From contig JAQCGN010000008.1 in NCBI GenBank assembly GCA_027730605.1, positions 1 to 33,064 of the forward strand: a DNA stretch of 33,064 nucleotides. Direction: 5' to 3'. The position numbers and the translations under genes were made by a program. The DNA is from Actinomycetota bacterium. GTDB lineage: Bacteria > Actinomycetota > Actinomycetes > S36-B12 > UBA5976. The notes under the pieces were generated by a model. It worked only from the letters and a program-made list of their open reading frames with translations, searched no databases and had not been told where the DNA came from. Position 1 is the first letter of the stretch. Each line of letters starts with the position of its first letter. Below, piece by piece: positions 11,001 to 19,628 of the stretch.

Positions 11001-11454
11001 CAACCTGTAAGGCTAAAGGTTCAATTTCTGCAAGAGAAGCTAATAGCGGTTGCATCAATGATCTAATTGGAGCAACTACCACATCTAATTTTGATGAATC
11101 TTTAAATTTATTATCTGGGTGAACTAATCTTCTGATGATGGCAAGTCTTTTGCCCACAATATCTGAGGTGGGAGCGATTTTTTCGTGAGGCAAAGTTTCC
11201 CAAGCAGGAAAATGTGCCACACTCAAATCTTTATTCCAAAATTTAAGTGCTTGTACTAAGTCTTCTGCTTCTCTTGAATTCGAGGTTACAGCCAGTAAGA
11301 CTTCATCTGAATTATTTGAAATGTGATTAGTAATAACAGGAAATAACGAATTGGGGCTGGCAATTTTATATGTTGACTCACTTTTTATTGCTTGTGCAAT
11401 TTTAAGCCATGGCTCAACTTTAGTTATTTCTTGAAAAACTTTATTCAAACTCAT
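8029..11454 (-). CDS. mfd: Transcription-repair coupling factor
   Basis: LAPGDYIVHEQHGVGKYVEM, GDVGYGKTEIAVRAAFKA, DEEQRFGVEHKEHLK, TMSATPIPRTLEMSLTGIR, HQIRGRVGRARERAYAYFFY. Start at MSLNKVFQE (11454). Confidence 0.97.
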   Translation of the reverse strand: MSLNKVFQEITKVEPWLKIAQAIKSESTYKIASPNSLFPVITNHISNNSDEVLLAVTSNSREAEDLVQALKFWNKDLSVAHFPAWETLPHEKIAPTSDIVGKRLAIIRRLVHPDNKFKDSSKLDVVVAPIRSLMQPLLASLAEIEPLALQVGHSIDLTKAVTKLVEIGYERVEMVERRGHIAVRGGILDVFVPGHEHPLRVEFFGDDVEEIRYFSVADQRSLEIAPHGLWAPACYEPFLNEQFEPIGELQLFTDLFPINTVVLLSDAEKIKTRAAEVLKISEEFLNAAWSSASQGGSIPQEIALGSFKDLETIQKNALQKDLKWWQVSPFIGHIDDEQNFDVVDLKARVLEGFRGDFSAVITELRNKLSLKWKIVIFSAGAGSAQRYLEALADADIAAKITDNEIANNLVNIYVADISHGFSLPEQQLLVISDTDIVGMRSSMKDVSKLPTKRKNSIDVLTLAPGDYIVHEQHGVGKYVEMTSRTIGNATREYLVIEYAASKRGQPADRLFVPTDQLDQITKFIGGEIPSLNRLGGIDWEKTKGRARKAVKQIAAELIRLYAARQASKGFAFSPDTPWQRELEDAFAYIETPDQLAGINDVKKDMEKSVPMDRVIAGDVGYGKTEIAVRAAFKATQDGKQVAILVPTTLLVQQHFATFSERFSPFPINVKPLSRFQSSKEINETLAGIAEGLVDVVIGTHRLLTSDVRFKDLGLVVIDEEQRFGVEHKEHLKALKTNVDFLTMSATPIPRTLEMSLTGIREMSVIQTPPEDRLPILTFVGAFDKRQIAAAIRRELLREGQVFYVHNRVSSIDRITKELQELVPEAKFAIAHGQMNEHELEQVILDFWAQKFDVLVSTTIVESGLDIPNANTLIVDRADMFGLSQLHQIRGRVGRARERAYAYFFYPEEKPLTENAYDRLATIAQHTDLGSGMAVALKDLEIRGAGNILGGEQSGHIAEVGFDLYVRLVGEALAVAKGESPKVDSEIKIELSLDAHIPHDYIKEERLRMQIYRRLAEVKDELEVTSIAEELLDRFGKFGAPVEILLAIAKLRVLARKIGVSEIVQQGKVIKFAPLELPDSRILRLNRLYPRTQIRATVRTIQVPAPLTSLVNGQVLKNQELLTWITKLLHEVFEDELKGSTP

Positions 11455-12227
11455 GCAACAGCCTGTAGCACAACCTCGAGTAGTTCTGGTCGACAAATTA
11501 TTACGTTCTCTACTCTAATATTTTTCTGATTGAGCACTAAATTCTTTCCTGTTATGTCACAAACCATTAATCCCCCAGCAATTGCTACCCCCAAAGGTGC
11601 TGCGATATCCCATTCGTAAAAACCTGTGGTGTGAACATAAAGATCTGCTTTATCATCAAGAATTTGTACGACTTTGGCACCTACTGAGCCAACACTTTTT
11701 ATTTCAACTCCGCCAAATGTTTCATCAAATAACTTCGTTAATTTAGGCATTTCCAATGGTGGTCTTGATCCAGAAACAAGTAAGCGAGGAATATTATTTG
11801 ATTTAGTTGCTATTTTTTTACTTGATGTGTCATAAACCTTTTCAAGCACAGGCATTCCCACAGCTGCAACCGCAATATTTCCATTATTTTTTGAGTCTTT
11901 TTCCCATAATGCGATATGAACTGCAAAATCATTGCGATTATTTGCAAAGTAAAAAGTTCCATCTAGAGGATCGATAATCCAGCATCTTAAAGCATCTAAT
12001 CTTGCAACAGGATCTATTCCTTCTTCACTTAAAACTAGATCATTTGGTCTGGCTTTAATAAATTCTTCCATCAAAAAATTATGTGCCAATTTATCTGCCT
12101 GTTCACCATATTCTTTTCTTTTTGCCAAATCATCAGGCGGAGGATTATTAATTCTGTGCTGATTTAGAAGTATGCCGGCTTGTAGAGCTAATCTTCTTGC
12201 AAGTTCTAAATCTGATTCATCTTTCAT
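11451..12227 (-). CDS. Inositol monophosphatase / CysQ-like 3'(2'),5'-bisphosphate nucleotidase family
   Basis: LVLSEEG, WIIDPLDGTFYFANNRNDFAVHIAL, YEWDIAAPLGVAIAGGL. ATGA overlap with mfd start. Confidence 0.88.
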   Translation of the reverse strand: MKDESDLELARRLALQAGILLNQHRINNPPPDDLAKRKEYGEQADKLAHNFLMEEFIKARPNDLVLSEEGIDPVARLDALRCWIIDPLDGTFYFANNRNDFAVHIALWEKDSKNNGNIAVAAVGMPVLEKVYDTSSKKIATKSNNIPRLLVSGSRPPLEMPKLTKLFDETFGGVEIKSVGSVGAKVVQILDDKADLYVHTTGFYEWDIAAPLGVAIAGGLMVCDITGKNLVLNQKNIRVENVIICRPELLEVVLQAVA

Positions 12228-12809
12228 TTAAGCATTTCCATTATTTAAATTTTGTGCCTGATCTACACCTTGTGAAACAATGTCTGATAAGGCTTTACTG
12301 GCAAATTGTAAATAATCATTCAGTTGAGATTTTTCAAAGAAATTAAATGGTTTCAATACAAAATCACTTGGATCAATGTTGCCTGGAGGTCTACCAATTC
12401 CTAGACGTAATCTCACGAATTCTTCGCTGTCAATTGATGCTCTGATGGATTTCAATCCATTATGTCCGTTATCTCCACCACCCATTTTGATTCTGATTTC
12501 ACCAAAAGGTAGATCTAATTCATCATGCAGCACAACTAAATTCTCAGCCTCGATTTTGTAAAAATTCATTAGCTTAGAAGTTGGTCCACCAGATTCATTC
12601 ATATAACTTCTTAATGTTGCTAAAACAACCCTGTTAGTGCCAATTCTGGTTTCACAAACATCAGCTGAAACTTTTTTGCTATGAGTTAGTTTTTCGCCCA
12701 AATCAGTAATCACTTGCTCGATTACCATCGCCCCAACATTATGGCGAGTACTTTTGTACTCTGAACCAAAATTACCTAGCCCAATGACTAACCATGGTGA
12801 GTCAGTCAT
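12228..12809 (-). CDS. pth: Peptidyl-tRNA hydrolase
   Basis: WLVIGLGNFGSEYKSTRHNVG, PTSKLMNFY, VLHDELDLPFGEIRIKMGGGDNGHNGLKSI, RLRLGIGRPPG. Confidence 0.96.
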   Translation of the reverse strand: MTDSPWLVIGLGNFGSEYKSTRHNVGAMVIEQVITDLGEKLTHSKKVSADVCETRIGTNRVVLATLRSYMNESGGPTSKLMNFYKIEAENLVVLHDELDLPFGEIRIKMGGGDNGHNGLKSIRASIDSEEFVRLRLGIGRPPGNIDPSDFVLKPFNFFEKSQLNDYLQFASKALSDIVSQGVDQAQNLNNGNA

Positions 12810-12849
12810 TTACTCGCCTTACTTTGTTGTTTAGGTTTTTAAACCTTAA

Positions 12850-13410
12850 TTATTTTTTATCTTTTTTAGCTGGTGCTTCTTTTGCATCAGCAGCAGGAGC
12901 AGCAGCTCCATCAGCACTTTCTGCAGCAGGTGCAGCAGTTCCATCAGCAGCCGGCGCAGCAGTTCCATCTGCAGCAACAGCAACAGCAACAGGAACAGCA
13001 ATTTCGCCAAGATCAAGTTTAGTTTTGGCTGCAATTTCCAAACGAATTTTCAAAGCGGCAGCAGCCATTTCTTCGGCTTTATCTGCCAGTTCTAATCTTT
13101 CTTTTTGCTCTTTGTCATTTAGCACAACTAAATCAACGTGTTTGTAAATTGGTTTGATTGGATCTTTTTGAATTTGTTGAGGTGCTACTACAAATTTCTT
13201 TCCATCTAATTCCAAATTAATAGTTGCATATGGAACACGCAGTACTAATGAAGCAGTGTGATGATCCAATGAAACGTGTAATGGTGGTTGGTCTTTTCCA
13301 TAAACCACAGCTGGGATGCGATCGTTTTGACGATCACGACGTGATGCACCTTTACCGAAGTTATCTCGAATTTGTGCAGAGAGTGAAAATACTGTTTCTT
13401 TTTTAGCCAT
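12850..13410 (-). CDS. rplY: 50S ribosomal protein L25 (CTC-type) with Ala-rich C-terminal tail
   Basis: GKGASRRDRQNDRIPAVVYGKDQPPLHVSLD, KDPIKPIYKHVDLVVLN; Ala-rich low-complexity tail. Start at MAKKETVF (13410). Confidence 0.93.
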   Translation of the reverse strand: MAKKETVFSLSAQIRDNFGKGASRRDRQNDRIPAVVYGKDQPPLHVSLDHHTASLVLRVPYATINLELDGKKFVVAPQQIQKDPIKPIYKHVDLVVLNDKEQKERLELADKAEEMAAAALKIRLEIAAKTKLDLGEIAVPVAVAVAADGTAAPAADGTAAPAAESADGAAAPAADAKEAPAKKDKK

Positions 13411-13437
13411 TATTAATCGAACCTTTCCGTCGATCAC

Positions 13438-13452
13438 GGTGACCTAGTCACC
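13438..13452. promoter_or_regulatory. Perfect palindrome GGTGAC-CTA-GTCACC upstream of rplY
   Basis: Read directly; lies in the prs-rplY intergenic region, 28 nt upstream of the rplY start. Confidence 0.4.
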
Positions 13453-13520
13453 CTCGCCGAATTGCGTAAAGAAAAGATTACCGGTGTGAGGTTTTTGCCA
13501 TTGCGTTGAGGTCAAAACTT

Positions 13521-14510
13521 CTAGAACAGTGAAGGCTGTCTTTCATCAAACAGGCTAGTTACAGAGCCTTCGTGGAACACTTCTCTAACCGCATTGGCGA
13601 TCATGGGAGCAATGGGCAAAATCGTCAATTTGTTAAATCTTGATTCGGCAACAATAGGCAAGGTATCTGTCACTATTACCTCGGCAATACGAGAACCTTG
13701 AAGTTTCTCAGCAGCTTTGCCAGACAAAATTCCGTGAGTGGCTGTAACAATTACATCCTTTGCCCCATATTCAAATAGGGTTTCAGCGGCTTTAACAATT
13801 GTTCCACCGGTGTCGATCATGTCATCTACTAGCACACAAATTCTGTCTTTTACTTCACCTACTACTTCAAACATCTTTACTTCATTTGGAACATCTGGAT
13901 CTCTACGTTTATGAATAATTGCTAGAGGTGAACCTAAAATGTCGGTCCATCTTTCAGCAACTCTTACTCGCCCTGAATCTGGGGAAACAATAGTTATTTC
14001 TTTTCTGTCGTATCTTGATTGCACGTGCTCAGCCAAAATTTTGATGGCAAACAAATGATCCACCGGTCCATCAAAGAATCCTTGAATTTGAGAAGTGTGT
14101 AAATCAACTGTCATGATTCGATCTGCCCCAGCTGTTTTTAGTAAGTCAGCCATGAGTCTGGCAGAAATTGGTTCACGACCTCTGTGTTTTTTATCTTGTC
14201 TGGCATAACCGTAATAAGGCATGATCACAGAAATTCTTCGAGCAGAAGCTCGTCTTAATGCATCAATTAAAAGTAGTTGTTCCATAATCCATTTGTTTAT
14301 GGGCAGTGTGTGTGATTGCAATACAAATGCATCGGTGCCACGAACTGATTCTTCAAATCGAACAAATATTTCACCATTAGCAAAGTCATAAGCTGAAAGT
14401 TTTGCTAATTCCACACCAAGTTCGCGAGCAATAGCTTCGGCTAATGCTGGGTGGGAACGGCCTGCGGCAAGAAGTAGTCGCTTACTGGTTACGGTTTCGA
14501 CCTCGGCCAC
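13521..14510 (-). CDS. prs: Ribose-phosphate pyrophosphokinase
   Basis: FANGEIFVRFEESVRGTDAFVLQS, PYYGYARQDKKHRGREPISARLMADLL, VLVDDMIDTGGTIVKAAE. Confidence 0.97.
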   Translation of the reverse strand: MAEVETVTSKRLLLAAGRSHPALAEAIARELGVELAKLSAYDFANGEIFVRFEESVRGTDAFVLQSHTLPINKWIMEQLLLIDALRRASARRISVIMPYYGYARQDKKHRGREPISARLMADLLKTAGADRIMTVDLHTSQIQGFFDGPVDHLFAIKILAEHVQSRYDRKEITIVSPDSGRVRVAERWTDILGSPLAIIHKRRDPDVPNEVKMFEVVGEVKDRICVLVDDMIDTGGTIVKAAETLFEYGAKDVIVTATHGILSGKAAEKLQGSRIAEVIVTDTLPIVAESRFNKLTILPIAPMIANAVREVFHEGSVTSLFDERQPSLF

Positions 14511-14566
14511 TTCAAATCCTTTTCTGAGGAAAGATTTCTTGGTGGTGCTTATTCTAATTCTGTCGG

Positions 14567-15991
14567 TTACTTCTTTCGCTTCTTACTTCGGGTTCGACGT
14601 GTTGTGGAAGATGATTTAGTTTTTCCTCTTTTTCTTGCAACCCAGCCTTCAATATTTCGTTGCTTGGTTCTTTCTACTCCAAGGGCACCTGCTGGCACAT
14701 TTTCGGTGATTACAGATCCTGCTGCTGTGTATGCACCATCACCAATTTTCACAGGTGCCACAAGCATGGTGTCTGAACCAATTTTTACATGATCGCCTAC
14801 AACTGTTTTGTGTTTTTGTACACCGTCATAGTTGACAAAAATTGTGGCCGCACCAATGTTTGTTTCAATACCAATTGAGGCATCTCCTACATATGACAAG
14901 TGTGGAACTTTTGAACCCTCACCAACGGTGGAGTTTTTAATTTCCACATATGCACCAGCTTTTACCCTATTTTTCAAAACAGTTCCTGGTCTTAAATATG
15001 TGTAAGGACCTATTTCACAATTGTTTCCGATTTTGGCACTAATCGCTGTTGTTCTTAACACATGAGAATTTGTTCCCACCACACAATCTTTAAGCATGGT
15101 GTCTGGTCCAATTACTGAATTGTTACCAATTCGGGTGTTTGCTAACAAATGGGTGTTGTTGTCTAAGAAAACATCTTGACCAAGTTCAACGTTGACATCA
15201 ATTACTACTGAATCTGGGTTTCTCATGGAAACTCCTTGACTCATCCAGTATTCGTTAATGGTTTGTTGTAATATTTGTTGAGCAAGTGCTAATTGGCTTC
15301 GATCATTGATGCCTAGGGCTTCAAGATAGTCTTGACACATTACTGCGGTGACTGATTCACCCATACTGTTTATTACAGCAATCACATCGGTTAAATAGAT
15401 TTCACCTTGTTTGTTATTTGCTTTTAATTGAGTAATGGCTTTCTTTAAGATTTCAACATCAAAGACATAAACACCGGTATTGATTTCAGTAATTTCTAGT
15501 TCTTCACTAGTTGCCTCGCTTTGTTCCACAATACGATCGACCATGCTGGCTAGTCGAATTATTCGCCCATAACCAGTTGGATCTGGAAGATCAGCTGTTA
15601 AGACAGCTGCTTTTGATTCTTTTGCAGCGTTGACTAAAAGTGCTATTGAATCAGATGTCAGTAAAGGAGTATCTCCTGCTGTTATTAAAACTAATCCTTT
15701 GAAATTATTCATCGCTGCTAGTGCGGTTTGCACAGCATGACCTGTGCCCTTTTGTTGTTTTTGGACAACTGTTTTAACTTTTTTAAATTCTGATGTTAAG
15801 TACTTGGTAACTCTTTCTTTGCCATGGCCAACCACGGTAATTATTTGTGTTGGTTTTAATTCTTCAACAGTTTCTAAAACATGACCAAGCATTGGCATAC
15901 CACAAATTGGGTGCAAAACTTTAGGGGTTGATGAATGCATTCTTTTGCCTTCACCAGCTGCCAACACAATGGCGGCATTTAAATTACTCAC
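14567..15991 (-). CDS. glmU: Bifunctional N-acetylglucosamine-1-phosphate uridyltransferase/glucosamine-1-phosphate acetyltransferase
   Basis: AAIVLAAGEGKRMHSSTPKVLHPICGMPMLGHV, left-handed beta-helix hexapeptides, GAATIFVNYDGVQKHKTVVGD. GTG start proposed at 15991 because the listed ORF start runs through the tRNA-Gln gene. Confidence 0.95.
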   Translation of the reverse strand: MSNLNAAIVLAAGEGKRMHSSTPKVLHPICGMPMLGHVLETVEELKPTQIITVVGHGKERVTKYLTSEFKKVKTVVQKQQKGTGHAVQTALAAMNNFKGLVLITAGDTPLLTSDSIALLVNAAKESKAAVLTADLPDPTGYGRIIRLASMVDRIVEQSEATSEELEITEINTGVYVFDVEILKKAITQLKANNKQGEIYLTDVIAVINSMGESVTAVMCQDYLEALGINDRSQLALAQQILQQTINEYWMSQGVSMRNPDSVVIDVNVELGQDVFLDNNTHLLANTRIGNNSVIGPDTMLKDCVVGTNSHVLRTTAISAKIGNNCEIGPYTYLRPGTVLKNRVKAGAYVEIKNSTVGEGSKVPHLSYVGDASIGIETNIGAATIFVNYDGVQKHKTVVGDHVKIGSDTMLVAPVKIGDGAYTAAGSVITENVPAGALGVERTKQRNIEGWVARKRGKTKSSSTTRRTRSKKRKK

Positions 15992-16026
15992 AGAGTTGAT
16001 GTTATTAGGTAGTTGTACTTTGCGCG

Positions 16027-16101
16027 TGGCTCCGGGACAGGGACTCGAACCCCGATTCACGGCTCCAAAGGCCGGTGTCCTGCCAATTGGACGATCCCGG
16101 A
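16027..16101 (-). tRNA. tRNA-Gln(TTG), CCA encoded
   Basis: Reverse complement TCCGGGA TC GTCCAATTGGCAGGAC ACCGGC CTTTGGA GCCG... GGGG TTCGAGT CCC... TCCCGGA G CCA; anticodon TTG. Confidence 0.94.
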
Positions 16102-16179
16102 ATAGCTTTTATCTGATTTGTAGTGCAATTGAACCAGCGCTCGCATAAGCCTAACCATCTGGAGCTGTAGCGTTGATTT

Positions 16180-16944
16180 GTGGCTACCAATTCAACGAGT
16201 GAACCTACCAAAGACGAACTCAAAGCTGCAAAGAAATTACTTAAAGCCCAAGAAAAAATGCAACTTGAAGCAGAACGTGCTCGGCAAAGAATTAGTAAGG
16301 CTGCATTAGAAGTAGAACGTGAAGCAGGACGCACTCGTATGAGTGGTCATGAAAGACGCGAGCAACTAATTAATGTTTCTAGACATTTATTTGCAGAAAA
16401 AGGTTATGAAGCAGTTTCAGTTGAAGAAATTGCACAGTGGGCATCAGTTTCCAAACCAGTTATCTATGAACACTTTGGAAGTAAAGATGGTTTATATGCA
16501 GTGATCCTTGATCGAGAAACCAGAGAATTACTTAACACAGTTACTACTCATTTAAAACCAGGTCATCCGCGCACAATGTTAGAACAAGCAGTTTATGCAT
16601 TTTTTACCTACATTGACGAACATCCAGATGGTTATCGAGTTTTACTAAAAGATGCCCCAGCTGCCAAAGGTGCTGGTGCTTATTCTGGTTTAGTTAATGA
16701 CATTGTTGATAAATGTGAAACAGTTTTAGCAGATGCTTTTGGTCGCTTTGGTTTACCAAGAAAATCAGCAGGAATTTACGCCAGAGCTTTGGTTGGATCT
16801 GTGGCATTGACTGGTCAATGGTGGGAAGAAGAACGTCATATTTCTAAGGAAGAAATAACTGCTCAAGTTGTTAATTTTGTGTGGAATGGTTTAACAGATT
16901 TGAAAGCAAATCCAACTCTTACTGCTGATAAAAAACTTATTTAA
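16180..16944 (+). CDS. TetR/AcrR family transcriptional regulator with charged N-terminal extension
   Basis: HTH RREQLINVSRHLFAEKGYEAVSVEEIAQWASVSKPVIYEHFGSKDGLYAVILD. GTG start at 16180; an internal ATG at 16339 (MSGHERREQ) is an alternative start. Confidence 0.9.
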   Translation: MATNSTSEPTKDELKAAKKLLKAQEKMQLEAERARQRISKAALEVEREAGRTRMSGHERREQLINVSRHLFAEKGYEAVSVEEIAQWASVSKPVIYEHFGSKDGLYAVILDRETRELLNTVTTHLKPGHPRTMLEQAVYAFFTYIDEHPDGYRVLLKDAPAAKGAGAYSGLVNDIVDKCETVLADAFGRFGLPRKSAGIYARALVGSVALTGQWWEEERHISKEEITAQVVNFVWNGLTDLKANPTLTADKKLI

Positions 16945-17866
16945 TTCGAGCTCCCGGCACCGGACCATAAGCTGTCACAGCTGTTGTACAAGTTCCACTG
17001 CTTAAAAGATCAATTGCGATATCGGAAGCTGATGTGTCATCAAAACATAAAAATACACATGTTGGACCAGATCCAGAAACAATTCCGGCTAAAGCCCCTG
17101 CTTCTTCACCTGCTCTTAGCAAACGTCTTAAATCTGGTTTAAGTGATAAAGCTGCTGCTTGTAAATCGTTAACTAAGTTTTGGGCAACCTCATGAGGATC
17201 GCCCTGGGCGAGTGCTTGTAATAGTTCTAGTGAAATTTCTGGATCAATTATTTCTTTATCTTTAGTTAAATGATCAAATTCTGCATAAACATCAGGTGTT
17301 GATAAACCATAATTATTTGTAGCAATAACCCAATGCAATGAATCTCGGTGTAAAACTGGTGTGAGTTGTTCACCCCTGCCATATCCAAGGGCAGTATTTC
17401 CGTGTAATAAGAATGGGACATCTGAGCCAACTTTGGATGCAATTAAATTAAGTTCATCAATTGTTAAATGAAAATCCCATAAATGATTAATTCCAATGAT
17501 TGTTCCTGCAGCATCAGCACTTCCTCCCGCCATTCCTCCTGCCACTGGAATTGATTTGTTTATATGAACGCGAGCATGAATTGGTTGATTGACATGTTTT
17601 GCAATTTCAGTGATTGCTTTAGAAACTAAATTATCTTTATTAGTTGGGATTTTATCTGCATCATCGCCGCCCACAGATATTTCTTCTTGCCCAGGTTTGA
17701 CCATAGTTACTGTGACTTCGTCATAAATTGAAACTGCATGGAAAACAGTTGCTAACTGGTGAAATCCGTCTTTTCCTAGTGGTGCAACTTTGAGAGATAA
17801 ATTTATTTTGGCAGGAACTTTAACTAACACATGTTTAGGTGCTAAATCTTTTAATGTTGCAGTCAT
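16937..17866 (-). CDS. ispE: 4-diphosphocytidyl-2-C-methyl-D-erythritol kinase
   Basis: VKVPAKINLSLKVAPLGKDGFHQLATVFHAVSIYDEV, KSIPVAGGMAGGSADAAGTI, GIVSGSGPTCVFLC. Confidence 0.95.
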   Translation of the reverse strand: MTATLKDLAPKHVLVKVPAKINLSLKVAPLGKDGFHQLATVFHAVSIYDEVTVTMVKPGQEEISVGGDDADKIPTNKDNLVSKAITEIAKHVNQPIHARVHINKSIPVAGGMAGGSADAAGTIIGINHLWDFHLTIDELNLIASKVGSDVPFLLHGNTALGYGRGEQLTPVLHRDSLHWVIATNNYGLSTPDVYAEFDHLTKDKEIIDPEISLELLQALAQGDPHEVAQNLVNDLQAAALSLKPDLRRLLRAGEEAGALAGIVSGSGPTCVFLCFDDTSASDIAIDLLSSGTCTTAVTAYGPVPGARIK

Positions 17867-18735
17867 GATCTACTTGAGGTGATCCTGACACCACTTTTTT
17901 TCATACCTTCAGTCAATCGCACATAGTCAGAAACATTCAACGCTTCCCCACGCAAACGTGGGTCAATTTGTACAGATTCCAGAATCTCGGATGCTTTTTC
18001 TGAACCTCCACACATGGAACTTAAAGCTGATCTAAGCATTTTTCTTCTTTGGGAAAAAGCTGCGTCTACTACAGCAAACAGTTCTTTTCTAATTGATTCA
18101 TCAACGTTGTTTCTTCTGTGAAGTTGCACTAAGTCTGAATCAACATTTGGAACTGGCCAAAAAACATTTCTAGATATTGAACCTGCTTTAGAAACTTCTG
18201 CATACCATTGTAATTTCACACTAGGAGAACCATAAGTTCTAGATCCCGGACTAGCAGCTAAACGATCAGCGACTTCAGATTGCACCATCACAAGATAGTT
18301 CTTGATACTTGGAAAAGTTTCTAGAATATGAATTATGACTGGAACAGAAACGTTATAAGGTAAATTTGCCACTAACACATCTGGATTGTTGACATCACTT
18401 TTTGATATTTCTAAAGCATCTTTGTTAATTACTATTAATTGAGATTCACCAAATCCTTTAGCTTTAGCTGTATTTGGCAAAAGCTCTGCTAGGCGTTCAT
18501 CGATTTCTACGGCAATTACTTTTGCCCCCGTTGCCATCAGGCCAAGGGTTAATGAACCCAGGCCAGGTCCAACTTCTAAAACGATTGAATCTTTAGAGAC
18601 ATTGCTAGTTCGAACTATTTTTTCAACCGTATTTTGATCAATTACAAAGTTTTGACCAAGTTTTTTTGTAGGTTTTAAACCAAGTTTTGCTGCTAGTTCT
18701 CTAATTTCAGTTGGGTTAAGTAATTGATTTGTCAT
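17863..18735 (-). CDS. rsmA: 16S rRNA dimethyladenosine transferase
   Basis: LGLKPTKKLGQNFVIDQNTVEKIVR, VLEVGPGLGSLTLGL, DVLVANLPYNVSVPVIIH, DAAFSQRRKMLRSAL. Confidence 0.96.
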   Translation of the reverse strand: MTNQLLNPTEIRELAAKLGLKPTKKLGQNFVIDQNTVEKIVRTSNVSKDSIVLEVGPGLGSLTLGLMATGAKVIAVEIDERLAELLPNTAKAKGFGESQLIVINKDALEISKSDVNNPDVLVANLPYNVSVPVIIHILETFPSIKNYLVMVQSEVADRLAASPGSRTYGSPSVKLQWYAEVSKAGSISRNVFWPVPNVDSDLVQLHRRNNVDESIRKELFAVVDAAFSQRRKMLRSALSSMCGGSEKASEILESVQIDPRLRGEALNVSDYVRLTEGMKKSGVRITSSRS

Positions 18736-19628
18736 TCAAACTTTCCGAATAATTTCTCTGCATTTAATCTGGTGGCATTTGCCACAGTGTCAATATCTAC
18801 ATTCATTTCTCTTGCCATGGTGGCAAGGGTTAAAGGAATCATGTAGGAAGCATTTGGGTAACCCCGATATGGCATTGGAGTTAAAAAGGGAGCATCTGTC
18901 TCAACTAATACATTTTCTAGTGGAGTAACAGATAGAGCATCTCTTAAGTTTTGTGCATTTTTAAAAGTACAAGTTCCAGCAAAAGATAAATACCACCCTC
19001 GTTTAACAAGTTCTTGGGCAAATTCTTTGTCGCCTGAATAGCAATGAAAAATAACTCTTTGAGCTTTTTCTTCATCAAGGATTTTTAATGCTGCTGCATG
19101 TGCGTCACGATCATGTACCATCACTGGCTTATTTAATTTATTTGCTATTTGAATGTGGGCTCTGAAAGATTTTTCTTGATATTGTCTTCCTGCCTCCCCT
19201 GTTCTAAAAAAGTCAACTCCTGTTTCACCAATTGCTCGAACTGCATCATCTTTGGCCAACTCGGCTATTTCGGCAATTGCTTCATCTAGTGCTTGTTCAC
19301 TTTTTTCTAAAGCTATTACTGGTGCATCATTTGGATGAATTGCTACTGTGGCATGAATATTTGAGAATTCTTTGGCAGTTTTTATGGCCCATTTTGAACT
19401 TGGAACATCTACTCCGACTTGGACTATTCCAATTATTCCCACAGCTTTTGCCTTATTAACTGAGTCTTTTACAGACATGAATATGTCTTCATCTTCAATA
19501 TCCAAATGACAATGCGCATCAATGGTGGTGGTGGTTAGTTTTGTAGGAAGTGGAGGATATTCCCTTTTTTTTGATTCGGTCACACCAAAATCTTTTCTGG
19601 CGCGTAATTCATTATCTTTATTGTTCAT
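18732..19628 (-). CDS. tatD: TatD family hydrolase
   Basis: TIDAHCHLDIED, AIGETGVDFFRT, PVMVHDRDAH, VIFHCYSGD, LVETDAPFLTPMPYRGYPNAS. Start at MNNKDNEL (19628) leaves a short overlap with metG. Confidence 0.92.
   Translation of the reverse strand: MNNKDNELRARKDFGVTESKKREYPPLPTKLTTTTIDAHCHLDIEDEDIFMSVKDSVNKAKAVGIIGIVQVGVDVPSSKWAIKTAKEFSNIHATVAIHPNDAPVIALEKSEQALDEAIAEIAELAKDDAVRAIGETGVDFFRTGEAGRQYQEKSFRAHIQIANKLNKPVMVHDRDAHAAALKILDEEKAQRVIFHCYSGDKEFAQELVKRGWYLSFAGTCTFKNAQNLRDALSVTPLENVLVETDAPFLTPMPYRGYPNASYMIPLTLATMAREMNVDIDTVANATRLNAEKLFGKFE

Noticed and set aside
12832-12847. AGGTTTTTAAACCT mini-palindrome downstream of rplY
   Set aside because: Very short stem in AT-rich sequence; likely chance.
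12794-13147. Ala/Ser-rich plus-strand ORF opposite the rplY tail
   Set aside because: Antisense low-complexity reflection of the Ala-rich L25 C-terminus.
15992-16060. N-terminal extension of the GlmU ORF (MNRGSSPCPGATRK...)
   Set aside because: It reads through the tRNA-Gln gene; the GlmU fold begins at AAIVLAAGEG.
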